Below the pieces are notes generated by a model. It ran no database searches. It saw only the letters and a program-made list of their open reading frames with translations, and was not told where the DNA came from. A program made the position numbers and the translations under genes. From UBA922 sp035438805 (lineage in GTDB: Bacteria > Patescibacteriota > Patescibacteriia > Magasanikbacterales > UBA922), in the NCBI GenBank assembly GCA_035438805.1, contig DAORJA010000044.1, positions 1 to 8,785 on the forward strand: a DNA stretch of 8,785 nucleotides. The letters are read 5' to 3'. This document shows, one piece after another, positions 1-6,523 of this stretch; positions within the stretch are counted from its first letter, which is position 1, and every line of letters begins with the position of its first letter.

Positions 1-701
1 GATCCTGCACCACCTTCGGTTGCAGTCACTGCTTTTTTTAATTTTTTCTCGATCACCTCGAGCTCATCAGCAAGCTCAATTACGTGCCCCTCCCCAAGAG
101 ATTTACTCATTTTTTTCACTGGCTCGAGTAGACTCATAATTTTAGGAGTCTCGGTAAATACTGGTTTTACTGGAGAAAAATACGTACTATAATTTTTATT
201 AAACCAACGTGCAATATCATTCGTAAGTTCTGCATGCTGCGTCTGATCTTGTCCTACGGGTACCGCATTCGCACGATAGAGCAATATGTCAGCTGCCATG
301 AGTGTAGGGTAGGTAAATAGTCCCACATTAATATTTTTTGCCTGGCTCTGAGATTTATCTTTAAACTGAGTCATTCGTTCGAGTTCAGCAATTGGAGTCA
401 CACAATTAAAAATCCAGCCAAGTTCAGTATGTTCTGGCACATGAGATTGTACAAAGAATGTTGATTTCTTTGGATCAATTCCCGCTGCCAATAATTCTGA
501 AGCTGTTCGAAGAATCTGTGCTTTTCTCTCACTCGCACTTCTCGTGCCTGTGAGTGAATGAAGGTCTGCAATAAAAAAATAACAATCGTATTTTCCTGAA
601 TTCTGTAAGTCTACCCAATTCTTTATCGCACCCAAATAATTTCCAATATGAAGGTTTCCTGTGGGCTGAATGCCAGATACAATCACCGGTCGTTTTGCCA
701 T
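1..701 (-). CDS. trpS: Tryptophanyl-tRNA synthetase, 3' end cut by window edge
   Basis: This cytoplasmic class I aminoacyl-tRNA synthetase charges tRNA-Trp using ATP and tryptophan. The ATG at 701 opens a frame that stays open to the window edge, giving 233 residues of a protein usually about 330 long, so roughly the last 100 residues are outside. Visible hallmarks are PTGNLHIGN at residues 13-21 (the HIGH-type signature), ADLHSLT at 45-51, MAADILLY at 135-142, VGQDQTQH at 149-156 (the tryptophan-family GxDQxxH block) and KKMSKSLG at 196-203 (the KMSKS loop). The MAADILLY and GQDQ blocks separate it from the related TyrRS. It lies 31 bases downstream of the aminotransferase on the same strand and is probably co-transcribed, possibly with its own promoter at the aminotransferase stop codon. 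No Shine-Dalgarno sequence precedes the start. Identification is firm; only the C-terminus is unseen. Confidence 0.95.
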   Translation of the reverse strand, partial: MAKRPVIVSGIQPTGNLHIGNYLGAIKNWVDLQNSGKYDCYFFIADLHSLTGTRSASERKAQILRTASELLAAGIDPKKSTFFVQSHVPEHTELGWIFNCVTPIAELERMTQFKDKSQSQAKNINVGLFTYPTLMAADILLYRANAVPVGQDQTQHAELTNDIARWFNKNYSTYFSPVKPVFTETPKIMSLLEPVKKMSKSLGEGHVIELADELEVIEKKLKKAVTATEGGAG

Positions 702-731
702 ACAAATACAAAGTTAAGATGAATCAAGTGT

Positions 732-737
732 ACTATA
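732..737 (-). promoter_or_regulatory. Candidate -10 element before trpS
   Basis: On the minus strand TATAGT overlaps the TAG stop of the aminotransferase and lies about 30 bases before the trpS ATG. The same hexamer forms the -10 of the better-supported promoter at 6472-6501. No convincing -35 is visible at 16-18 bases upstream (TGATTT at best), so this is weak and simple read-through from the aminotransferase gene is equally likely. Confidence 0.25.
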
Positions 738-1905
738 GTAAAGCCTTGTCTGTAAAATCACTTTTAAAATAAACTAAAAGCGCACGTAACCCAGCCTCTG
801 TCTCTTCAATTTTTCCTCCGAACGACAATCGCACATATCCTTCCATTCCAAATGCACTTCCAGGAACTGTAGCAACACCAGCTTCCTTCAAAATTCTCTC
901 TGTCCACTCCACGGAAGTCTCATTAGTTGAACCAAAAACAGTGAGGGGTAAAAAGACATACAACCCAGAAGCTGGCACTTCAATTTCTGTACGAAACAAT
1001 TCCCTAATTAAGCGTACACATGAATCTTTTCGAGTTTTAAATTCTTGATTAATCAAAGAACAGATTTCTGCTTTATGTCTCAATCCTTCCAATAGCGCCC
1101 ACTGACTAATCGTGGTAACTCCACTCACACTCTGACTCAATACTGCAGTAACTTTTTTAAGTACTTCTGAATTTCCTGCAAGAATTCCAATCCGCCAACC
1201 CGTCATACCAAAATTCTTTGATGCACTCTGTACCACATATACGTTATCTTCAAATTCTTTGAAAGAGCCACATGAAACAAATTCTCCTTCATATACCAAT
1301 CCACTATATACTTCATCTGAAATAACAACGATTCCCTTCTCTTTCGCCCAGGTGAGGATCGCACACAATTCATCTCGAGTATACAAAATTCCTGTAGGAT
1401 TTGAAGCATTATTTAATATTAAAATCTTAGTCTGTGTTGAATATGCAGCTTCAAGTGCGTCTACAGTAACTTTCCAATGAGCCTGGGGTTCTGTTTCTAC
1501 AATTTTTGGAACACCTCCAAAAATACTAATAACTGCAGGGTAGGTTACCCAATATGGTGCGATGACTAATACTTCATCATTCTTCTCAAGAATAGTTTGT
1601 AACAAAAAATACAAGGCGCTTTTCCCGCCTGGAGTAATTACAATCTGATCAGCTGTATATGAACACCCATGTGATTCAGATATCCATGATGCAACCGCAC
1701 TTCGCAATTCAGGAATTCCTGCTGCGGGTGGATAGGATGTTTTATCTTCGTCAATCGCACGTCTTGCAGCATCTCTGATAATCTGTGGGGTCGCGATAAC
1801 CGGCTCCCCCACGCTTAGATTATAAACAACTTTACCCTCTGCTTTGAGTTTTTGCACAAGCGCATTGATTCTGATGGTCGGTGATTCTGGAATAGTGAAT
1901 GACAT
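733..1905 (-). CDS. Class I PLP-dependent aminotransferase, aspartate type
   Basis: This is a 390-residue cytosolic fold-type I aminotransferase, most like the subgroup of aspartate aminotransferases found in Thermus and Bacillus. Seen in the sequence: SVGEP at 31-35, SYPPAAGIPELR at 57-68, TPGGKSAL at 91-98, APYWVTYP at 116-123 (the aromatic that stacks on the cofactor), NASNPTG at 166-172, SDEVY at 196-200 (Asp197 should pair with the PLP ring nitrogen), SASKNFGMTGWRIG at 227-240 with Lys230 as the Schiff-base lysine, and VRLSFG at 358-363 whose Arg359 should bind the substrate alpha-carboxylate. The Lys of GGK is kept; in Thermus-type enzymes a lysine in this block is implicated in acidic-substrate recognition, which favours aspartate/2-oxoglutarate over an aromatic substrate. 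Exact specificity is inference. The start ATG is 12 bases after a terminator hairpin and lacks a Shine-Dalgarno sequence; the stop is TAG. Confidence 0.9.
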   Translation of the reverse strand: MSFTIPESPTIRINALVQKLKAEGKVVYNLSVGEPVIATPQIIRDAARRAIDEDKTSYPPAAGIPELRSAVASWISESHGCSYTADQIVITPGGKSALYFLLQTILEKNDEVLVIAPYWVTYPAVISIFGGVPKIVETEPQAHWKVTVDALEAAYSTQTKILILNNASNPTGILYTRDELCAILTWAKEKGIVVISDEVYSGLVYEGEFVSCGSFKEFEDNVYVVQSASKNFGMTGWRIGILAGNSEVLKKVTAVLSQSVSGVTTISQWALLEGLRHKAEICSLINQEFKTRKDSCVRLIRELFRTEIEVPASGLYVFLPLTVFGSTNETSVEWTERILKEAGVATVPGSAFGMEGYVRLSFGGKIEETEAGLRALLVYFKSDFTDKALL

Positions 1906-1918
1906 AAGTTAGTTATCA

Positions 1919-1943
1919 AAAAGCCCTCAGTACGAGGGCTTTT
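1919..1943 (-). terminator. Rho-independent terminator after the RNase J gene
   Basis: A 10-bp perfect stem (AAAAGCCCTC paired with GAGGGCTTTT) closes a 5-base loop, and on the minus strand it runs into five T residues. It starts 6 bases after the RNase J stop codon and ends only 12 bases before the aminotransferase ATG. It should reduce or end the RNase J transcript. Because it is symmetrical and ends so close to the next start codon, it could also act as a leader structure for the aminotransferase mRNA. Confidence 0.75.
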
Positions 1944-1973
1944 AGTGTATTACACTTCGATAACTACTGGCAA
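1944..1973 (-). promoter_or_regulatory. Candidate promoter for the aminotransferase gene, overlapping the RNase J stop
   Basis: On the minus strand TTGCCA (1968-1973) is followed after 18 bases by TACACT (1944-1949), or after 15 bases by TAATAC (1947-1952). The aminotransferase needs a promoter upstream of its coding region if the terminator at 1919-1943 is efficient, and this is the only reasonable match close by. A transcript from it would start with the terminator hairpin in its leader. Weak support, from motif reading only. Confidence 0.25.
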
Positions 1974-3800
1974 GATCATCGGACGTTTCTCAGTTTTGCC
2001 GAGTACGTACTGTCCTATCTTATCACGAATATCATTCTTGATCTGATTCGTGTCAGCCCAACTCTTTGGATCTGATTCAGTAACCATTTTCTTGACTCGA
2101 TTTCGAATTTCTTCGATCAAGTCTCGATTGTCTTTGAGAAATACAAATCCTCGTGAAATAATATCGGGATTTTGGATGAGTGCACCAGACTTCGCATTGA
2201 TCGTTGTAATGACGACAAGCATTCCATCTTCTGCCAAGACCTGTCGGTCGCGAAGTACAATACTCTGACTATCACTGATCCCCAATCCGTCGACAAATAC
2301 ATAGTCACTGGGAACTTTTTTGGCAAGCATCTTTGCTCCTTCAGGAGTAATTTCAATAACTGATCCATTATCTGGAACAAATATTTTTTTGTCATCAAAC
2401 CCATGAGCAATCGCAAGTTTTCGTGCTTCTTTGAGAAAATAGTGATTTGCGTACACCGGAATAAAATACGTTGGTTTGACTTGGGTCAATACATCACGGA
2501 TATCCTGACGCGTTGCATGTCCAGACACGTGTACATCCATCAATTGTCCATGGATAACATTGTCACATTGGCGATACATATTATCTTTCAATCGCTGAAT
2601 TGATCGTTCGTTTCCAGGGATGATAGAAGATGAGAACACTACCGTATCGCTTGGTTTCAAGGTAATTGTTTTATGCTGTTTGTTTACAATGCGCATGAGC
2701 ACAGCATTCTCTTCTCCCTGTGCTCCTGTACATAATACCACCACGCGATTATCAGGATAGTCTGCGATTTTTTTCACATCAATAAGTACTTCGGGTTTTA
2801 TTTTGATATATCCCAATTTCTTTGCCATCTCCACATTTACCTTCATACTATATCCGTCGAGCGCTACTTTTTTGCCCAATTTTTCTGCAGCATCAAGTAC
2901 CCATCGGATACGCTCAAGCTGAGAAGAAAACGTACCAATGATAATACGTCCTGGTGCAGTAGACATGATGCTCTGAAGATTGTTATACATTTCTTCATAA
3001 CTTTTTCCTCGGAATTCATGAACAACTCCCAAACTTTCAAGCATGAGGACCGTTGGTTTGGTAAGTTTTTGTAGTGGAGTATAATCAAGAGTTGGTTTTC
3101 CTTCTTTATCACGATCAAGTGTCCAGTCCCCTGGATGAATTGCTGATCCAGCAGGAGTTTCAACAATCACACCGACAGCATCCATGATCGAATGTTCTAC
3201 CTGGAAAAATTTAATCGTGAACGCACCAAATTTCAAAACATCATCAATGCCTTTAATACGAATCGTTTTCAATTTATCAGCACTGCCTTTGCGATAATCT
3301 TCTTGCTTATGTTTCACCAAAGCAAGAGTAAGATCGCGTCCGACAATCAATGGATTTCCAAGCTGTTCCAATAAAATTGGCGCTGCGCCAATGTGATCTA
3401 GGTGTCCATGACTAAATATAACTGCTCGAACATTTTTCTTTTTATCCTGTAAATATTTGGTATTAGGGACGATATAGTCGATACCAGGCATATCTTCTTC
3501 TGGAAATTGGATTCCCATGTCGAGAATGATAATATCATCGCCATATTCAAATACCGTCATATTCCGGCCTACTTCTTCACATCCACCAATTGGAATAATA
3601 CGAAGTGCTTTAGGGTTTTTTTCATACCCACCAGTTTCTTCCCGTTTAAAAGAATTAAACTTACCTGAATTAACTGTTCGTCCACCTCGAGAGTGAGGGC
3701 GTCCGTGCGGTCGCTGAGAAGTACCCCGTGTTGTTCTCGGACTATATCCGCCACTTCGCGGACTTGTTCTTGTGCTCTGTGAGCTCTGTGCATTCATCAT
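1950..3800 (-). CDS. rnj: Ribonuclease J, with disordered Arg/Gly/Ser-rich N-terminal extension
   Basis: This is a metallo-beta-lactamase/beta-CASP ribonuclease of 616 residues, expected to combine endonuclease and 5'-to-3' exonuclease activity in mRNA decay and RNA maturation. Residues 1-62 form a low-complexity Arg/Gly/Ser/Thr-rich tail absent from the usual ~555-residue enzyme. The catalytic core begins at PIGGCEEVGRN (70-80). Metal-site motifs are HGHLDH at 131-136, VEHS with His203, HPGDW with Asp225, TGAQGEE at 358-364, SSSIIPGNE at 390-398 and HVSGHAT at 424-430. GLGISDSQSIVLRDR (505-519) and PDIISRGFVF (545-554) mark the C-terminal domain, which ends in the typical RPMILPVVIEV. The expected PVHGE block reads PVYAN (448-452), so a conserved metal-ligand histidine is tyrosine here. 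The start is ATG-ATG at 3800; there is no later start upstream of the core. A terminator follows the stop codon. Confidence 0.95.
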   Translation of the reverse strand: MMNAQSSQSTRTSPRSGGYSPRTTRGTSQRPHGRPHSRGGRTVNSGKFNSFKREETGGYEKNPKALRIIPIGGCEEVGRNMTVFEYGDDIIILDMGIQFPEEDMPGIDYIVPNTKYLQDKKKNVRAVIFSHGHLDHIGAAPILLEQLGNPLIVGRDLTLALVKHKQEDYRKGSADKLKTIRIKGIDDVLKFGAFTIKFFQVEHSIMDAVGVIVETPAGSAIHPGDWTLDRDKEGKPTLDYTPLQKLTKPTVLMLESLGVVHEFRGKSYEEMYNNLQSIMSTAPGRIIIGTFSSQLERIRWVLDAAEKLGKKVALDGYSMKVNVEMAKKLGYIKIKPEVLIDVKKIADYPDNRVVVLCTGAQGEENAVLMRIVNKQHKTITLKPSDTVVFSSSIIPGNERSIQRLKDNMYRQCDNVIHGQLMDVHVSGHATRQDIRDVLTQVKPTYFIPVYANHYFLKEARKLAIAHGFDDKKIFVPDNGSVIEITPEGAKMLAKKVPSDYVFVDGLGISDSQSIVLRDRQVLAEDGMLVVITTINAKSGALIQNPDIISRGFVFLKDNRDLIEEIRNRVKKMVTESDPKSWADTNQIKNDIRDKIGQYVLGKTEKRPMILPVVIEV

Positions 3801-3973
3801 ACAAATAAACTAGTTACTTAAATCACGTTACATGAAGTAGTAATACGTACTGACACTAATATGCGTCTGGAGTACGAATAAATAAATTTTACATAAAGAT
3901 TGAAAGACTGAAGGAATGAAAGATTACTCTAATAGAATCTTTCAGCCTTTCAATCTTTAATCCTTCTATATTG
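3801..3973. other. Intergenic region between RNase J gene and tRNA-Leu
   Basis: The 173 bases hold no open frame with recognisable content. The half next to the tRNA contains the long hairpin described separately. The half next to the RNase J start (3801-3890) is AT-rich and must hold any independent RNase J promoter, but no clear -35/-10 pair stands out. No Shine-Dalgarno sequence precedes the RNase J ATG. Confidence 0.6.
3894..3959 (-). repeat. Long imperfect inverted repeat downstream of tRNA-Leu, possible terminator or small structured element
   Basis: Bases 3894-3912 pair with 3941-3959 over 19 positions. The only irregular pair is A·C on the plus strand, which becomes G·U in RNA of the minus strand, so the structure is intact in the direction of the tRNA and RNase J genes. 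Inside it, GAAAGATT (3918-3925) can also pair with AATCTTTC (3936-3943), using three bases of the outer stem, and 3910-3925 can pair imperfectly with 3952-3966. The short unit TGAAAGA recurs within the arms. It begins about 15 bases after the tRNA 3' end. A terminator of the secG-to-tRNA unit is plausible, but the T-run on the minus strand is poor. It could also be one copy of a dispersed genomic repeat. Confidence 0.6.
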
Positions 3974-4055
3974 TGCCGATGGTGGGACTCGAACCCACAA
4001 GCCGTGAAGCATGCGCACCTGAAGCGCACGTGTCTACCAATTTCACCACATCGGC
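3974..4055 (-). tRNA. tRNA-Leu (anticodon CAG)
   Basis: The 82-base minus-strand sequence folds as a class II tRNA. The 7-bp acceptor stem GCCGATG pairs with CATCGGC, followed by discriminator A. The D arm has GTG/CAC with GG in the loop, the anticodon stem TGCGC pairs with GCGCA around loop TTCAGGT (anticodon CAG at 4019-4021), a 13-base variable arm follows, and the T stem is GTGGG/CCCAC with loop TTCGAGT. The discriminator A and the long variable arm agree with leucine identity. The 3' CCA is not encoded, so it must be added enzymatically. It begins 19 bases after the stop codon of the substrate-binding protein gene on the same strand, so it may be processed out of the protein-coding transcript. 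Confidence 0.95.
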
Positions 4056-4074
4056 GTAAACCAACCCATTCTCT

Positions 4075-6108
4075 TTAGGAAGCTGGTTCAGCATTTTTAG
4101 TCCCCCAGACTTTTTTTTCAGCAAGATACCAATCAAGGATATTAGCAAATCGATCAGCTGGTTTTGCAATCCGCTCAACAGCAAATCCCTTTACCTCATC
4201 AGTCAAAGCATAGGTATAGGTCGGGGTATAGAGAAACACTGCAGGCACATCAGCTACAAGTGTATTTGAAAAATTCGTATACAATTGAGTGAGCTCTCCA
4301 GGATTAGTAGAAACACGCGCTTTCTCAAGTATCTGATCAAGTGATTTGTTGGAATACTGAGACAAATTCAATCCTGGATATCCGATCTGACTTGAATGCC
4401 AAAAAGGGTACTGGTCTGGATCGCTTCCGATAATAATTCCATACAAAAGCATATCATAGCTTCGTGAACGAAGAACCTCGCGGGTAATATCTTGCGGATC
4501 TACTAGGCGGGTCGTCATACGAACTCCTATTTCCTGAAAGTAGCCTGCGATAATGTCAGCAATTTTTGAATACTCAGGCGTCGCAGCAGTCACTAATTCA
4601 AATCCAATCACGGTTTTCTTGTCACCACCCTTTTTATGTCGATAAAACAATTGCGCTGGATTGAGCTCACGATCCAGTTCTTGTGAAACCATATCCCGGA
4701 TTATTTCTTCATTGGAAAAAGTACTCGTGACCATCGTCAATGAATTTTCAGGAGGTGTCGAGGGAGTTGTTGTAGAAATTTCTACATTATTTTCAAGCTT
4801 CTGTTTGGCGATCCGCTCAGCAACACGAGCTTCCAAAAGCGCTGCTCGGTAATCAGCGGCAGATATTCGATCATAGACTTTATCAAGTGCAGCGTTTGCT
4901 TCTTCAACAGAAAATTTAGTTGTAGTAGCTGATTCAGTAAAACCAGGGAACCCAGGAAGTAATGGTCCGGACATGATGCGTGCTTCGCGATCGAGCACAT
5001 CGGCTACAATTCGATCCTTATCAATCGCAAGAGATAATGCTGCACGAACCTGTTTATCTTTCAAAATTTCATTTTTCTGATTAAAGAAGAGGGCCGTATA
5101 TTGAGGCAATTCAAGGGTATTCAACACAATATGCTTACGCATCACCTTCTCTCTATATTCATATGGCACAAATGAAATTCCATCAATTTTTTGTTCACGT
5201 AGTGCAGTGATAACACCCTGAGGACCATCATAGTCACTAAAAAATTGGAAAATGAATTCTTTTAAGTAAGCCGGGTTTCGATAAAAATCAGGATATCGCT
5301 CAAGCTCAATTGATTCTACAAATCCATCAGAATTTTTTACCAATCGCTTAAACTCGAATCGTCCAGTTCCAATTGGTTGTAAATTTCTTTGAGCAAGACG
5401 GACTTGTGAAGCAGGAATTCCTGACCATACATGTTTTGGAAGTATTCCAACAGTAAGACTGGTAAGAAAAGATGGGAATGCTTCTTCAAGCGTAAATGAT
5501 ACAGAATATTCGCCAACTGCAGCGACTGTAACCTTCTGAAACGTAACTCGAAGCGGGCTACCAACTTCAGGATCTTGAATAAGTTCAAAGGTATGAACTA
5601 CATCATCAGCAGTAAAAGGTTCTCCATCGTGCCATCGCACGTTTTGCTTGAGTTCAAAAGTGTAGGTCTTGCTGTCAGCGCTTACATCATATTTCACTGC
5701 AAGATCCGGGACCAACCGTCTGTTACCATCATAGCGAAGCAGCCCTGAATATACGAGAGAGACAATATCTTCATCCACTTCATTGAGTGAGGAAAATAAA
5801 GGATTAAGTGATTGAGGAGAACCGATAACTCCCTCTCGATATGTGCCTGATACTTTTGGCACTGTAATTCGATATTCATTTGCAACCACTACTCCAATAA
5901 GCCCCAGTGAACATACAAACACTAGTACTGCAGCAAAAAACACGATCCGTTCGCGTATCGAAAGCACGTGACTTATCTGAAACAGTTGACGGGGAGCGGG
6001 AAAACGACGACTCCGAAGACGTGAAAGCAGAGCAATATCGTGCACCGGACGTGGCTTCTTTTTCCCAACTCCACCTCGTACTGCCTTTGAATCTTTAAAA
6101 AAAGGCAC
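4075..6108 (-). CDS. Membrane-anchored family 5 (peptide-type) ABC substrate-binding protein
   Basis: This is a 677-residue extracellular solute-binding protein of the SBP_bac_5 (DppA/OppA-like) family. A basic cytoplasmic segment (1-53, rich in Lys/Arg) precedes one hydrophobic helix at about 55-76. There is no lipobox, so the protein should stay anchored by an uncleaved helix with the binding domain outside. Family signatures are GSPQSLNPLF (96-105), LVYSGLLRYD (118-127), VRWHDGEPFTADDVVHTFE (157-175), RAALSLAIDKDRI (355-367), GPLLPGFPGF (381-390) and SQYSNKSLD (583-591). A charged, helix-prone stretch of about 85 residues (412-498) takes the place of the short linker found in typical members. 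The frame starts with GTG; the frame upstream meets a stop with no ATG, and no early ATG follows. No permease or ATPase gene is in the window. It follows secG by 36 bases, probably in one transcript. Ligand unknown. Confidence 0.88.
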   Translation of the reverse strand: MPFFKDSKAVRGGVGKKKPRPVHDIALLSRLRSRRFPAPRQLFQISHVLSIRERIVFFAAVLVFVCSLGLIGVVVANEYRITVPKVSGTYREGVIGSPQSLNPLFSSLNEVDEDIVSLVYSGLLRYDGNRRLVPDLAVKYDVSADSKTYTFELKQNVRWHDGEPFTADDVVHTFELIQDPEVGSPLRVTFQKVTVAAVGEYSVSFTLEEAFPSFLTSLTVGILPKHVWSGIPASQVRLAQRNLQPIGTGRFEFKRLVKNSDGFVESIELERYPDFYRNPAYLKEFIFQFFSDYDGPQGVITALREQKIDGISFVPYEYREKVMRKHIVLNTLELPQYTALFFNQKNEILKDKQVRAALSLAIDKDRIVADVLDREARIMSGPLLPGFPGFTESATTTKFSVEEANAALDKVYDRISAADYRAALLEARVAERIAKQKLENNVEISTTTPSTPPENSLTMVTSTFSNEEIIRDMVSQELDRELNPAQLFYRHKKGGDKKTVIGFELVTAATPEYSKIADIIAGYFQEIGVRMTTRLVDPQDITREVLRSRSYDMLLYGIIIGSDPDQYPFWHSSQIGYPGLNLSQYSNKSLDQILEKARVSTNPGELTQLYTNFSNTLVADVPAVFLYTPTYTYALTDEVKGFAVERIAKPADRFANILDWYLAEKKVWGTKNAEPAS

Positions 6109-6144
6109 ACCAAAAGAGAAGTTTAAGACCTGACTAAAATAATT

Positions 6145-6363
6145 TTAGACGATCAGATTAACGAGAGCGACAGCAAAAAACAAGATAGAGAGTGCAATAG
6201 TGATGTTAAACAAAATGCGATCAACACCTCGGCGTGTAGTGTATACGCCAGTAGTGCCTCCAAACGCGCCTCCGATACCTGTTCCTTTTTGCTGAAGCAA
6301 TATTGCAATAACAAGCAGTGCAGCGATTACTAGATGAGCAATTGAGAGTATAGTCGAGATCAT
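6145..6363 (-). CDS. secG: Protein translocase subunit SecG
   Basis: SecG is the small auxiliary subunit of the SecYEG channel that supports SecA-driven export. The 72-residue product has the family layout: helix one at about 4-23, a polar loop with LLQQKGTGIGGAFGG (22-36), the segment TTGVYTTRRGVDR (37-49), and helix two at about 51-71. Length matches the short bacterial forms. The ATG at 6363 is the natural start; an ATG a few bases upstream is out of frame. It is the first gene of the minus-strand block, with the anchored substrate-binding protein 36 bases downstream, a protein that would itself need Sec for insertion. Confidence 0.93.
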   Translation of the reverse strand: MISTILSIAHLVIAALLVIAILLQQKGTGIGGAFGGTTGVYTTRRGVDRILFNITIALSILFFAVALVNLIV

Positions 6364-6378
6364 ATAACCATTTCTAGA

Positions 6379-6407
6379 AGTATATCAGAATAATTGCAAA
6401 CACGAAA
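6379..6407 (-). promoter_or_regulatory. secG: Candidate promoter for secG
   Basis: On the minus strand TTTCGT (6402-6407) is followed after exactly 17 bases by TATACT (6379-6384), which lies 15 bases before the secG ATG. Transcription would start about 9 bases before the ATG, giving a near-leaderless mRNA, in line with the missing Shine-Dalgarno sequence. The -35 match is poor. Confidence 0.35.
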
Positions 6408-6471
6408 ACTGTATACCGTAGTCTACCAAAAGACAGCGTTCATGTCAAGAATTCCAAAAACCCGAGAATCC

Positions 6472-6501
6472 TTGGTAAAAATCAATAAAAAGTGCTATAG
6501 T
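6472..6501 (+). promoter_or_regulatory. Sigma70-type promoter for the DsbA-like gene
   Basis: TTGGTA (6472-6477) and TATAGT (6496-6501) are separated by 18 bases, and the -10 carries an upstream TGC (extended -10). Transcription would start near 6508, about 16 bases before the ATG at 6524. This is the best promoter match in the window and probably drives the DsbA-like and Cys-rich genes together. Confidence 0.6.
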
Positions 6502-6523
6502 ATGCGTACTTATACAAATATAT

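Larger units (their letters stand above)
6364..6523. other. Divergent intergenic region between secG and the DsbA-like gene
   Basis: The 160 bases separate two outward-facing transcription units. They contain candidate promoters for both sides, listed separately. I see no terminator, no RNA gene and no credible small coding frame in between. Confidence 0.6.

Noticed and set aside
529..711. 60-codon minus-strand frame at the left end
   Set aside because: It is an out-of-frame shadow of trpS, whose true frame is open from 701 to the edge and carries the HIGN and KMSKS motifs.
3894..3966. CRISPR array or insertion-sequence ends
   Set aside because: The repeats form one hairpin rather than regularly spaced direct repeats, and there is no transposase or target duplication nearby.
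3966..4184. 72-codon minus-strand frame covering the tRNA
   Set aside because: Its C-terminal part is simply the tRNA-Leu translated, and the rest overlaps the substrate-binding gene in another frame.
6134..6148. Small palindrome between secG and the substrate-binding gene (CTAAAA/TTTTAG)
   Set aside because: The six-pair AT-rich stem with a three-base loop is too weak for a terminator and overlaps the secG stop codon; it is probably chance.
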